This document shows positions 18,757 to 27,836 of a DNA stretch of 64,000 nt, piece after piece. The first letter of the stretch is position 1; the number at the start of each line of letters is the position of its first letter. The notes beneath the pieces were generated by a model. The model was not told the DNA's origin. It did no database searches and saw only the letters and a list, made by a program, of their open reading frames with translations. The DNA comes from Flavobacterium pectinovorum (GTDB lineage: Bacteria > Bacteroidota > Bacteroidia > Flavobacteriales > Flavobacteriaceae): positions 372,001 through 436,000 of the forward strand of contig NZ_FRBX01000001.1 in the NCBI RefSeq assembly GCF_900142715.1, written 5' to 3'. Made by a program: the position numbers and the translations under genes.

Positions 18757-18925
18757 TAACTGGACTGAAAGTCCAGCCCTATAAAATAAATCGAACCTCT
18801 GGTTCTTTATTTTGATTGTCTTTAAATCTGTAATTATACATTGCTAAAAATCATTCCTATAGCTTCAGTATCTAAAGAACCAGAGGTTCGATAAATATTG
18901 TAGAGCTGGACTTTAGTCCAGTTTA
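18757..18925. repeat. MITE-like or paired-REP element with ~54-bp inverted ends
   Basis: The left end (18757-18809) and right end (18873-18925) are imperfect inverted copies. Each contains its own small palindrome (CTGGACT/AGTCCAG), plus a perfect 19-bp inverted match (18791-18809 with 18873-18891). The ~63-bp centre has no ORF. It fills the gap between the MFS gene and the convergent DUF6265 gene. Confidence 0.8.
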
Positions 18926-18955
18926 AAATAAAAAAAAAACGAGTTCGGAAGATTA

Positions 18956-19432
18956 TTATTTCTTAGTCATAATAAACCTTTCCGTAGTTTTCTTTCCACG
19001 TAAATTTCCAGTAATTTCAGCCGTTAAAGTATTATTAGCGCCTTTTGTATAAGTGATTTTTTGAGGATAATCGTGCGATGGATTTTCGAAAACCAATTTC
19101 TTTTCCGTTTCTGAAGTAGAACCAAAATCGATTGCCTTGTCATCATTTTGTCCGTTTACAGTGGCACTGTACAGTAACATTTCGCCCTTTTGTGCCAGTG
19201 TTATTTTTTCATAATGCAGCGTGTCATCTGTTTTTATGAAATAAGATGTCGCGGTAAAAGTGCTATCGTTTACTTTTTGCCAGCTTTCGGTAAGTACGCC
19301 ATCCGGAGATTTATTTTCCCAGGTTCCGAGAAGCCAGTCGGCAATTTTGATTTTATCTTTTTCGATAGTTTCCTTTTTTTGGCACGAAACAATTGCTAAC
19401 AAAAGCATTAAAATGGTTATTTTTTGAAACAT
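18956..19432 (-). CDS. DUF6265 lipoprotein
   Basis: The 158-residue product has a lipoprotein signal peptide with the acylated Cys at residue 17 (AIVSC). The mature domain starts with the WLLGTWEN motif. ESWQKV, GxxxFTATSYFIK-like strands and FENPSHDYPQKITY follow, which is the lipocalin-like pattern of DUF6265 (family recalled, not searched). It is probably an envelope lipid- or small-molecule-binding protein. It is monocistronic, convergent with the MFS gene, and followed by the MITE-like repeat. There is no direct evidence for a ligand. Confidence 0.8.
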   Translation of the reverse strand: MFQKITILMLLLAIVSCQKKETIEKDKIKIADWLLGTWENKSPDGVLTESWQKVNDSTFTATSYFIKTDDTLHYEKITLAQKGEMLLYSATVNGQNDDKAIDFGSTSETEKKLVFENPSHDYPQKITYTKGANNTLTAEITGNLRGKKTTERFIMTKK

Positions 19433-19483
19433 ATTTTTGGTTTTTGATGTTAAATAGAAAAGCTAAGTTATTAAAAAGTTAGC

Positions 19484-19702
19484 CACGAATTTCGCAAATT
19501 TTCACGAATTAATTATTGAGAATATTTAATGCAAAATGTGAAAAATTTGCCACTCCCGATAGCTATCGGGATAAACGATTAAAATGATTTTATTTCACGC
19601 AGATTTAAAAAGATTTAAGCAGATGTTCGCAGATTCATATAAATTTAAATCAAAATTAATCTGCCTAAATATGCGTGAAAAAAATCTTTAATCTGTGGTA
19701 AA
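19484..19702. repeat. CGCAGATTTA-type inverted repeat region with an 18-bp palindrome
   Basis: The gap holds a perfect palindrome TCCCGATAGCTATCGGGA (19554-19571). It also holds arms of the form TTCACGCAGATTTAAA (from 19594) and their inverted, degraded partner (about 19658-19700, ending ATCTGTGG). Fragments of CACGAATTTCGC also appear. It has no coding potential and ends against the topB stop codon. Confidence 0.65.
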
Positions 19703-19707
19703 AAAAA

Positions 19708-22029
19708 TTAAAAACCTTCCTGTAAAATCGCATAAACTAATTCTTTACTAGGCTTTTGATCTTTTAATTTTTCTCTGACTAGATCAAAAGTCACTTTAAA
19801 ATCACAGCCTAATTTATAATCGCCACATCCGTAAGCAGTTTTGCCTTTCATAATCGTTCCTTTTTTGCATTTCGGACACGTTAATGAATCAGATGGTGTA
19901 TTTGAACCTGTATTTACTTTTGCTTTCGTTTTCGATGCTGTTTTTTTCGGCTCTAATTTAAGTTTGTAATTTTCTTGAAAACGAATCAAACCTTCTACGG
20001 CACCATCTTCGGTTTTAAAACCTTTTATGTTTACTGTTGAGCCTTTTTCGAGCAATCGTAAATATTGACTTTCCGTTATTTTTTTATCTGAAAAAACATA
20101 AGGCAGGACAAAATCACAACCAGCCTTATATTCGCTGCATCCGTAAGCCGATTTTCCTTTAATCAGATTTCCTTTTTTGCATTTAGGACAGGCTTCCGCC
20201 AAAATTCCATCGGCTCTCTTTTTTTCGACTTTTACAGCTTCTTTCTGAACATTTCCTGCATGCGAAATATTGGCATGTCTGGTTTCGCTTCGAACCTCAG
20301 TAACCAAAGCTTCGACCATTCGCTTCATATTTTTGATAAAAGCTCCGGCGGTAAAAGTTCCCTTTTCGATATCTTTCAATTGCTTTTCCCAGGAACCGGT
20401 CAGTTCTGCCGATTTTATCAATTCATTCTGAATCGTCTCAATAAGCTGAATTCCAGTTGGAGTTGGTAAAACCTGTTTTTTATTTCGAACAATATATTGA
20501 CGTTTAAAAAGGGTTTCAATAATATTCGCACGCGTAGACGGGCGACCAATTCCGTTTTCTTTCATCAATTCGCGCAAATCTTCATCATCGACTTGTTTAC
20601 CGGCGGTTTCCATTGCACGTAATAAAGTTGCTTCTGTAAACTGATTAGGCGGTTTGGTTTCCTTTTCTAAAAACGAAGGTTCATGCGGGCCTTTTTCTCC
20701 CACAACAAAACTGGGTAAAATATCTGCTTCTTTTTCTTTTGCATTCGGGTCTTCAAAAACGATGCGAAAACCTTTCTTTAAGATTTCTTTCCCCGTGGTT
20801 TTAAACATCACATCGGCAGCTTTTCCAACAACTGTTGTATTAGCAACCAAACAATCATCGTAAAAAACAGCAATAAAGCGTTTTACAATAATATCATAAA
20901 CCTGTTGCTGATTATACGGTAAATTGATTTCTATTCCGGTTGGAATAATCGCGTGGTGATCTGTAACTTTTTTATCGTTGAAAACCTTTGGCGATTTTTT
21001 TATCTTTTTTCCTAAAAGCGGCTGGGTTAATGTGCTATAATTAGATAATTTCTGCAGAATTCCCGGTACTTTCGGATAAATATCGTTTGGTAAAAAAGTA
21101 GTATCAACTCTGGGATATGTCACTACTTTTTGTTCATATAAACTTTGTGCAATTTTAAGTGTTTCATCTGCCGAAAATCCAAATTTTGTATTGCAATAAA
21201 CCTGTAAACCTGTTAAATCAAAGAGTTTAGGCGCATATTCGTTTCCGTTCTTTTTTTCGACCGAAACAATTTCGAAATCACTTTCTTTGACTTTATTGGC
21301 TAAAAGTTGTCCGTCTTCTTTATTTAGAAAACGACCTTCTTCATAACTAAAAAGCGTTTCTCTGTATAAAGTCTGTAATTCCCAATAAGGTTGTGGTTTA
21401 AAATTTTCGATTTCTTTAAAACGGTCTACAACCATTGCCAATGTTGGCGTTTGCACTCGTCCAATAGACAAAACTTGTTTGTATCCGCCATGTTTTACGG
21501 TATACAAACGCGTAGCATTCATCCCCAATAACCAGTCGCCAATGGCTCTCGAAAATCCGGCATAGAATAAATTATCGTAATTAGCAGACGGTTTTAAGTT
21601 CTCAAAACCTTCTTTTATGGCTTCGGTTGTTAAAGAGGAAATCCACAAACGCTGCACTTCGCCTTTATAATTGGCTTCGTTCATTACCCAACGCTGAATC
21701 AATTCTCCTTCCTGTCCGGCATCCCCGCAGTTTATAACGACATCTGCTTTGTCGAATAAACTTTTTACAATTTTAAACTGCTTTTGAATTCCTGAATTTT
21801 CAACCACTTTGGTTTCAAATTTATCAGGAAGCATGGGCAGGTTATTCAAATCCCAGCTTTTCCAATGCGGTTTATAATCGTTAGGTTCTTTTAAAGTACA
21901 TAAATGCCCAAAAGTATAGGTTACAGCATAGCCGTTGCCTTCGTAATATCCGTCATGCTTGTTATTGGCACCCAAAACGGATGCAATTTCACGTGCTACA
22001 CTTGGTTTCTCGGCAATACAGACCTTCAT
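19708..22029 (-). CDS. topB: DNA topoisomerase III (type IA)
   Basis: The 773-residue type IA topoisomerase passes single strands and resolves recombination and replication intermediates. The N-terminal TOPRIM domain begins MKVCIAEKPSVAREIA, with the GDAGQEGELI acidic motif. The active-site Tyr is Y305 in the TYPRVDT motif, and SIGRVQTPTLAMV and GIGRPSTRA complete the core. The C-terminus has two Cys4 zinc-ribbon repeats (CPKCKKG...YGCSEYKAGC and CPKCKKG...YGCGDYKLGC) separated by a basic linker. This is the form usual for Bacteroidota and some mobile elements, but no mobile genes flank it. It is monocistronic. Confidence 0.96.
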   Translation of the reverse strand: MKVCIAEKPSVAREIASVLGANNKHDGYYEGNGYAVTYTFGHLCTLKEPNDYKPHWKSWDLNNLPMLPDKFETKVVENSGIQKQFKIVKSLFDKADVVINCGDAGQEGELIQRWVMNEANYKGEVQRLWISSLTTEAIKEGFENLKPSANYDNLFYAGFSRAIGDWLLGMNATRLYTVKHGGYKQVLSIGRVQTPTLAMVVDRFKEIENFKPQPYWELQTLYRETLFSYEEGRFLNKEDGQLLANKVKESDFEIVSVEKKNGNEYAPKLFDLTGLQVYCNTKFGFSADETLKIAQSLYEQKVVTYPRVDTTFLPNDIYPKVPGILQKLSNYSTLTQPLLGKKIKKSPKVFNDKKVTDHHAIIPTGIEINLPYNQQQVYDIIVKRFIAVFYDDCLVANTTVVGKAADVMFKTTGKEILKKGFRIVFEDPNAKEKEADILPSFVVGEKGPHEPSFLEKETKPPNQFTEATLLRAMETAGKQVDDEDLRELMKENGIGRPSTRANIIETLFKRQYIVRNKKQVLPTPTGIQLIETIQNELIKSAELTGSWEKQLKDIEKGTFTAGAFIKNMKRMVEALVTEVRSETRHANISHAGNVQKEAVKVEKKRADGILAEACPKCKKGNLIKGKSAYGCSEYKAGCDFVLPYVFSDKKITESQYLRLLEKGSTVNIKGFKTEDGAVEGLIRFQENYKLKLEPKKTASKTKAKVNTGSNTPSDSLTCPKCKKGTIMKGKTAYGCGDYKLGCDFKVTFDLVREKLKDQKPSKELVYAILQEGF

Positions 22030-22077
22030 TTTTCTCTTTTACATTTGAAGAGCGAAATTAGGCAATTTTTCTTAAAG

Positions 22078-22341
22078 GTACTGAGGCGCTAAGGGTCTAA
22101 GATGCTAAGTTTTTGTATTATCATTAATGAGCTGGATATGAAGTTTTTTAAGTTTGTTTTTTTAATCGCGCAAAGACGCAAAGGCGCAAAGTTTTTTGTG
22201 TATTATTTTTAAACTTTGCGCCTTTGCGTCTTTGCGCGAAAATTTGATACTGATTTTTTATAGCGATATTGCTTTATCTTGTTGAAAACTCTTCCTCGCG
22301 AGGACTTTAGTTTTTTCTTAGAATCTTAAAACCTCAGCACC
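22078..22341. repeat. Intergenic repeats, CGCAAAG hairpin and CTAAG arms
   Basis: A perfect 29-bp inverted repeat pairs 22166-22194 with 22211-22239. It is built from GCGCAAAG/ACGCAAAG units and leaves a 16-base loop. An outer degraded pair has the form ACTGAGGCGCTAAG (22080-22115) and TTAGAATCTTAAAACCTCAG (22318-22337), the latter running up to the stop codon of the monooxygenase gene. A small TCCTCGCGAGGA palindrome lies near 22293. There is no gene. Confidence 0.8.
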
Positions 22342-23499
22342 TTAGTGACTAAAAAACTCCAACATCGTTTTCAATGCCTCTTTCGAGTGCATTTTTTCGC
22401 CATTCTCAATAGATTCCTGTGCGGCTTCTGAAGCTCTTTTGCGCATGATATTTTCATAATCGGAAATAGCTTCCTGAACGGTTTTGTATTTATCAGACGC
22501 AAGGCATTCACTTAATTCCAAAGCATCAAGCATCGCCATATTTGCGCCTTCACCGGCGAAAGGAGGCATTACGTGCGCTGCATCGCCAATCATAGTTAAA
22601 TTTGGCAACGCTTCCCAGGTTTGATCAAGAGGCATACAATAAATTGGACGCGGAATAAAGGGTGCTGAAACATTTTCGAATAATTCATACCAAATATTGC
22701 TCCATTCTGGATATTCGGTTTTAAACCATTCCAGCATTTGTGTTTTATTAGCATAATCCAAACCGTTTGTTTTAGTCCAGTTTTCATTGGCTTTAAAACT
22801 GACATAAAAACCAAGATCACCGCCGCCTTTTTGTCCAAGTAAAATATTTTGTGTGTCTCCAAAAGCCATTATTTTTCCGCCATCGATTAGCGAAGCGATA
22901 TTGGGTGCATTCTTTTTTGACTCATAAATATTACCTTCAAGCATTAAAATGCCTGTGTAAAAAACTTTTATGTCTGTAATATAAGGTCTGATTTTTGAAT
23001 TGGCGCCATCAGAAGCAATAACAATATCTGCGTAAACCGAATTTCCATCTTTAAAATGCAATAACCAGCCTTCGTTTTGAGCTTCCATCGAAACAAAATG
23101 GCTGTTCCAAATCACGGTTTCGGGTTGTAAAGATTCTAATAATATTTTGCGTAATGCACCACGATCGATTTCAGGACGGAAATATTCGTTGCCAAAATCT
23201 TCATGAACATTTGTTTCGTGATCGCTGTAAAATACTTCAGCTTTCTCGTTTAAAATTAAGGTTTTATCGGCACCCGGCAGAAAATTGCTTTTAAATTCTT
23301 CAAATAAATCGGCTTTGTGGATGGCTGCCAAACCAGATCCGTCGTGCAAATCGAGAGGCGAACCCTGAACACGTGCATCTTTGTTTAAATCTCTTTCGTA
23401 TACTTTTACATTTACGTTTTGCAATTGTAAAAGTCGGGCTAAAGTAAGTCCGCCGGGACCGCCGCCAATGATGGCAACTTGTTTATTTTCTAGTAACAT
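22342..23499 (-). CDS. Tet(X)-like FAD-dependent monooxygenase
   Basis: The 385-residue cytoplasmic flavoprotein belongs to the class A aromatic hydroxylase family. It shows the Rossmann GGGPGG at 12-17 (AIIGGGPGG), VYERD at 33-37, the DG motif ASDGANSKIR at 162-171, and the FAD-binding GDAAHVMPPFAGEGAN at 305-320. Length and many local segments resemble the tetracycline-modifying enzyme Tet(X): LDLHxGSG, PEIxRxxLRxILL, TVIW and MIGDAAHxMPPFAGxG. Whether it acts on tetracyclines or another substrate cannot be read from the sequence. The next gene upstream on the same strand encodes an AraC regulator 62 bp away, so the two may be cotranscribed. Confidence 0.87.
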   Translation of the reverse strand: MLLENKQVAIIGGGPGGLTLARLLQLQNVNVKVYERDLNKDARVQGSPLDLHDGSGLAAIHKADLFEEFKSNFLPGADKTLILNEKAEVFYSDHETNVHEDFGNEYFRPEIDRGALRKILLESLQPETVIWNSHFVSMEAQNEGWLLHFKDGNSVYADIVIASDGANSKIRPYITDIKVFYTGILMLEGNIYESKKNAPNIASLIDGGKIMAFGDTQNILLGQKGGGDLGFYVSFKANENWTKTNGLDYANKTQMLEWFKTEYPEWSNIWYELFENVSAPFIPRPIYCMPLDQTWEALPNLTMIGDAAHVMPPFAGEGANMAMLDALELSECLASDKYKTVQEAISDYENIMRKRASEAAQESIENGEKMHSKEALKTMLEFFSH

Positions 23500-23561
23500 T
23501 CCTTAGAAGTTTTAAATTAATTTTATTCCCATTGGCTTTTCAGCCTTATGTCGGGACAAAA

Positions 23562-24332
23562 TTATTGCGCTTTCAGGACGGATAATAGTATAAATCGGTC
23601 ATTCGTATTTTTTAGTAATTCGCTGGGAACTACGCCGGAGAATTTCTTGATTTCTTTTATAAAATGGTTTTGGTCTGTGAAGTTTAATTCGGGAAAAAGT
23701 CTGCCTTTTGCAATATGTTCCAATGAAGCTTTGAAACGCAATATTTTGCAAAATGCATTTAACGAAAGTCCGAATTGCTTATTGAAATAACGGTTGATTT
23801 CGCGGCTGCTCCAGTTTATTTCTTCGGAGAGTTCCTGAACTTTAATTTCACCGTTTGATTCGTAAACCAGTTTGAAAAGTTTACGTTTTCTTTCGTCGAT
23901 TTTGTCGGGCAAAATTTCGTTGATTTTTTCTGTTATTTTTTTATGAAAGGCATCAAAATTTTTCAGATCATCGTCGTTCACTTCCCAAAAGTTTTGAGGT
24001 AAAACTTTGGCACTATTTAAAATATCAGCAATTGATGTTTGTAAAAGATATTCGACGCCAAGCGGTTTAAAACTAATTTTATATGCCAGTGTATTGGCCT
24101 GAATAACTTGTTGCTCAGGTACATTTTCCAAACCAATAAGCGCAACCTGAAAAGGCTCTGATTCCGTTTTCATAAAAAACAAATCAATTCTCCCGTCCGG
24201 CATTAAAACCACTTCCATGTCCTTGTCTGACTTGTTGTGGAACATTCCAATATTTTCTACAAAGTCAGTGAGAGATTGGTCTGGTTCTAAGGCTTTGTAG
24301 TAGAAGTTATTCATATAGGAGGGATTGGCCAC
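23562..24332 (-). CDS. AraC-family transcriptional regulator
   Basis: The 256-residue protein has an N-terminal cupin-like domain (about 5-120; MPDGRIDLFF) of the DUF6597 type. A C-terminal AraC double helix-turn-helix follows (about 155-245), with LSEEINWSSREINRYFNKQFG as the first helix pair and FTDQNHFIKEIKKFSG(V)VPSEL as the second. It lies 62 bp upstream of the Tet(X)-like gene on the same strand and is a reasonable candidate for its regulator. The ligand is unknown. The true start may be this ATG or a nearby in-frame one (MNNFYYKALEPDQ). Confidence 0.88.
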   Translation of the reverse strand: MANPSYMNNFYYKALEPDQSLTDFVENIGMFHNKSDKDMEVVLMPDGRIDLFFMKTESEPFQVALIGLENVPEQQVIQANTLAYKISFKPLGVEYLLQTSIADILNSAKVLPQNFWEVNDDDLKNFDAFHKKITEKINEILPDKIDERKRKLFKLVYESNGEIKVQELSEEINWSSREINRYFNKQFGLSLNAFCKILRFKASLEHIAKGRLFPELNFTDQNHFIKEIKKFSGVVPSELLKNTNDRFILLSVLKAQ

Positions 24333-24375
24333 GAAGGCGCTAGGGTACTAAGTTTTTTTTAAGTTTTATAGACTG

Positions 24376-24428
24376 TGTCCTTGCGAGGAAGACGTGTTCG
24401 CCGGGGCGAAAGCAATCTCACTAAGATA
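24376..24428. repeat. GCGAGG...GCAATCTC-type repeat fragment
   Basis: The sequence TCCTTGCGAGGAAGACG...CGAAAGCAATCTC resembles a dispersed repeat of the form TGCGAGGAACGAAGCAATCTC seen in many bacterial genomes. It fills the gap between the AraC and VOC genes. A CTAAG fragment of the 22-kb repeat type (24325-24350) precedes it. Confidence 0.45.
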
Positions 24429-24439
24429 ATCTAAATTAT

Positions 24440-24811
24440 TTATTCACCCTTTTTCTGCAAGTTAAAAACTGTACCGGCAGGATCCATAATCCAATGCATG
24501 TTTTTGGGAATTTCTTCTATTTCGTCGCAGGTGTCGACGCCATTTTGTTTTAAATAACTTGTTGCTTCCTCGACATCAGGAACTGTCAATTGCAGCCAGG
24601 TTTCAGAATGTGTGTAATTGTCTACACAATCCAGCCAAATTACATTGTTCCCGAACTGAACCGAATGGGTTCTTGAAACTGTTGGGTTATCTATTGGAAC
24701 TTCTTTTACTTCCAGTTTTAAAATGTCACGGTAGAAAGCTACAGTTTCGTTATATTTTTGCTTCGGAATTTTAATGGCGATATTGATTCCGGCTTCAAAT
24801 CTTGTTTCCAT
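24440..24811 (-). CDS. VOC-family (glyoxalase-like) protein
   Basis: The 123-residue product contains two beta-alpha-beta-beta-beta modules of the vicinal-oxygen-chelate fold. The first holds FYRDILKLEV and the second ends HWIMDPAGTVFNLQK. Family members include glyoxalase I, dioxygenases and drug-binding proteins. Metal ligands cannot be assigned with confidence. It lies on the same strand as the AraC and monooxygenase genes, upstream of them by about 107 bp, but repeat sequence separates them. Role unknown. Confidence 0.8.
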   Translation of the reverse strand: METRFEAGINIAIKIPKQKYNETVAFYRDILKLEVKEVPIDNPTVSRTHSVQFGNNVIWLDCVDNYTHSETWLQLTVPDVEEATSYLKQNGVDTCDEIEEIPKNMHWIMDPAGTVFNLQKKGE

Positions 24812-24858
24812 ATTTTTTTTCTTTTAATATAAAATTAATAACAATCAGGAAAACACGA

Positions 24859-25491
24859 TCATTCCTGTCTTTTTTTTATTTCCTCAATGGCATATTTTGC
24901 AGAATCCTTTACATCTCTTTTCCTGCTTTTTAAATGTTTTTCTAAAAAAGGTATAGCTCTTAGTGTTCCTATTGTATTAATCGTAGCATTTGTATAAACT
25001 AAGTCGTATGGATCATCAGAATCATTAAGAATTTCAATTAATGCTGTTTCTGCGACGCTATCCAATGCGTTTTTTAAGGATTGTATGGCACTATGCCGAA
25101 TTAACCATTTGTCACTTTTTGTTGCCTGAATTAATGGTAGCAAATCTGTTCCAATTGGTTTTTTAATAGCTGCAATTCTGTCAAGCAGAGATGCAATTAT
25201 ATATTTGTCTGTTTCCTTTTGAATGCGGTAAATTAAGTAATCTAGTGCTTTTAAATCACTTGTATTCTTTGCAATATGACCAAGGAGAAAATAAGACCTG
25301 TCTCGTTTCTTTTTGTCTTTTTCATTGTCAATAAAGGTAATTAGTTGTGGAATGTATTCTGTGTTTTCAACATTTTCGGCTTCTCTTAAAGCTTTCCAGG
25401 AAATGGTTTTGGAACTATCATAACCAGCTTCCTTATTTTGGTCGCTTGTATCCAACATTCTGTCAATTAGGTTTATTAGGTAGTTATCCAT
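24859..25491 (-). CDS. HEAT-repeat protein
   Basis: The 210-residue soluble protein is built of short paired helices. Repeats are visible around residues 70-95, 105-130, 130-160 and 165-200 (LLPLIQATKSDKWLIRHSAIQSL; TETALIEILNDSDDPYD-like spacing; IPFLEKHLKSRKRDVKDSAKYAIEEI). HEAT-like repeats act as protein-protein or protein-nucleic-acid scaffolds; some (AlkD, EboA/PBS-lyase type) have specific roles, but no catalytic signature is visible. It is 47 bp from the VOC gene on the same strand. No signal peptide. Confidence 0.75.
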   Translation of the reverse strand: MDNYLINLIDRMLDTSDQNKEAGYDSSKTISWKALREAENVENTEYIPQLITFIDNEKDKKKRDRSYFLLGHIAKNTSDLKALDYLIYRIQKETDKYIIASLLDRIAAIKKPIGTDLLPLIQATKSDKWLIRHSAIQSLKNALDSVAETALIEILNDSDDPYDLVYTNATINTIGTLRAIPFLEKHLKSRKRDVKDSAKYAIEEIKKRQE

Positions 25492-25682
25492 TGTATTTTA
25501 ACTTTATACTTGAAAATGTATTTTCACATATCAATTGCGAATTTAAAAGGAGTATTTTGCAGAGCAGTTATCTTGCTTCCATAATTAATTAAAGCATTTT
25601 ATTTAACAACTAATCACGAAATGAAATATAAGGATTTTTTGATTATCTGGGTTTAGTTATTTTTTTGGAAGCTTTGTTTGTC

Positions 25683-26657
25683 TTATTCTTCAAGTATATA
25701 ACTAAAATTTCCACTTTTTGGAATAGTCAAAATCCCTTTTTCCTTCATTTCATTAGTGGCTTGAGTATAAATGAAATGATACCACCAAATAAAAAATTCC
25801 TCAAAAGAGATTTCCTTGTCGTAGCCTAATTTAGTGTATATCTTTTTACTGTAATTTCTTTCTTCTTCGAGAATATTCAGCAAGTTTGGAAAATAATCTT
25901 TAGCCATTTTATCAAAAATCTGGTTGTCTGTTTGTGAAATTAAATTTTCAGAAGCAGCAGTTTTTAAATGGTTTCGGTTATTTCCATATACGCTTACATA
26001 ACGACCGTCAATTTGTTCGGTTTGATTGCCGTAGATTCCAAAAGATTCTATTTGTTGATTTGTATTTTCGTCGATTTTAAAATAATAATGTTTGCCGTTT
26101 CTTAAAGGTCTGTCTTCCTGTTTTAAAAAATCTTTTTCGACATTATCAATTTGCCAGGAATCTAGCAGAACATCACTCAAAACTAAAAAGGACCAGGTTT
26201 GAAAATCTTGCGTTTTTGCAATTGTTGTTTTGCCGAATTGCTCTTTTATTTTGGCTAAGTTTTTTTGAATGGATTTTGTTATTTTTTCCGAAATTGGTTT
26301 TGCATATTTATAAAGTAATTCACCGTCTTTTGCATCGGCAATAAAAACTGTAGGCTTGTATTGATTGTTTACTTTATGAAGCCAGTTTTTGGATTCTAAA
26401 AGTACGCTAGCGCTAGCCATTTTTTCGTCGCTGAATTTTACATACTCCTGAAAATCTTTTGGTGAGAAACCTTTGTGAAGTGCAAATAAAAATTTATCTA
26501 AACTGTCATTTTTAATCCTAAAATCAGGAAAGTTATCTCCGCGCGAAATCATGGCGCGTTCGATTTTAATTTTAAAAATAGTATCAATTTTATTTTGAGC
26601 AGTTAAGTTTTTTCCAAATAGTAAGAGGAGGATGAAGAGTAGGTTTTTTGGTTTCAT
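25683..26657 (-). CDS. Secreted protein of unknown function
   Basis: The 324-residue product has a Sec signal peptide (about 1-20, ending LTAQ). The mature part is mixed alpha/beta with a HYYFKIDENTNQQIESFGIYGNQ segment and WWYHFIYTQATNEMKEKG near the end; no domain is recognised. It is single on its strand between a HEAT-repeat gene and a divergent DUF5995 gene. Periplasmic or outer-membrane-associated location is likely. Confidence 0.7.
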   Translation of the reverse strand: MKPKNLLFILLLLFGKNLTAQNKIDTIFKIKIERAMISRGDNFPDFRIKNDSLDKFLFALHKGFSPKDFQEYVKFSDEKMASASVLLESKNWLHKVNNQYKPTVFIADAKDGELLYKYAKPISEKITKSIQKNLAKIKEQFGKTTIAKTQDFQTWSFLVLSDVLLDSWQIDNVEKDFLKQEDRPLRNGKHYYFKIDENTNQQIESFGIYGNQTEQIDGRYVSVYGNNRNHLKTAASENLISQTDNQIFDKMAKDYFPNLLNILEEERNYSKKIYTKLGYDKEISFEEFFIWWYHFIYTQATNEMKEKGILTIPKSGNFSYILEE

Positions 26658-26953
26658 TTTTTTTTGTTATAGTAATTCTATTTGTAAATTTTGTCATGAA
26701 GGTAAACAAGCAGAAGATTTTTTTAATGTTTTCTCATCTTTATTGGCGTTTAGTATTTAAATATTGGTTTTTATTAGAAAATAATGTCAGGAGACTTTTA
26801 CCAAATTTATAATTTTTAACAACACAAAAAAAATGTGCCAATTCAGAAATAAATAAAATAGAAAAATAACAAGATAATTGCTTCAAAAAGTGCGTTTTAG
26901 AAAATTAAAATAATTATATTCGTTCTTCTTAATTTAATCCTAACTAATTATAA

Positions 26954-27748
26954 ATGAGTATGAAACAAGCCACTACTATAGACGAAGTAATTCAGTTATT
27001 GGATGAAATAATAGAGAAAGCAAAATTAGACCAAAGCGCTATAGGTTTGTTTACCATGCTATATCGTGAAGTTACGGTACAAGTAAAAGAAGGAATTCAG
27101 AATGGTTCTTTTCAAAATGGGGAGCGAATGGAAAAACTGGATGTCATTTTTGCCAATCGGTATTTGAAAGCGTATTACCAATATATAGCCAAAGAAAAAC
27201 CATCAGAATGTTGGGGATTTGCCTTTGAGCAGGCAGAAGATTTTTGGCCAATAGTGCTTCAGCATTTACTACTCGGAATTAATGCGCATGTGAATCTTGA
27301 TTTAGGAATAGCCTCGGCTCAAGTAAGTACAGTAGAAGATATCGAAGATTTAAAACATGATTTTGACCAAATAAACGCCATTTTGAGCAATTTGGTTGGA
27401 GGTGTAGAAAAATGCTTAATCAAAATTTGGCCAACACTTACCTGGATACTTAAATTTACAGGCAAAATAGACAATTTCTTTATTGATTTTAGCATGGAAA
27501 CCGCCAGAAACGGTGCCTGGAAATTTGCCAATGAATTTGTGGCGATTCCGGAAAACCAAAGAGAAGCTTGTTTACAGCTTAGAGATGAAAGGATAACAGA
27601 AATTGCCAGATTAGTTTCGAACCCCGGATATTTTGTTAGTGCCGTTTTTAAATTCATCCGTTTATTTGAAAAAGGAACTGTTGCCCAAAAAATAACTGAT
27701 ATGCAGATTGCCGAAGAAAAAGGGATTGAATGTGCTGCTGTTGCTTAA
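26954..27748 (+). CDS. DUF5995 family protein
   Basis: The 264-residue soluble, mostly helical protein shows the DUF5995 core: residues around 45-100 with FANRYLKAYYQY, then a Trp-rich segment and LQHLLLGINAHVNLDLGIA, which keeps the conserved GxNAHINxDL pattern. The His/Asn/Asp of that motif may bind metal or act in catalysis, but no activity is established. A second ATG two codons downstream (MKQA) is a possible start. The 296-bp upstream gap is AT-rich with no clear promoter. Confidence 0.8.
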   Translation: MSMKQATTIDEVIQLLDEIIEKAKLDQSAIGLFTMLYREVTVQVKEGIQNGSFQNGERMEKLDVIFANRYLKAYYQYIAKEKPSECWGFAFEQAEDFWPIVLQHLLLGINAHVNLDLGIASAQVSTVEDIEDLKHDFDQINAILSNLVGGVEKCLIKIWPTLTWILKFTGKIDNFFIDFSMETARNGAWKFANEFVAIPENQREACLQLRDERITEIARLVSNPGYFVSAVFKFIRLFEKGTVAQKITDMQIAEEKGIECAAVA

Positions 27749-27836
27749 TTCAAGATTATGTTCATGAGAGGAACTTCAACCAGTGATGAAAGCATATGTA
27801 CATGTCATATTGAAAATATATCAGATCAATCGGATT

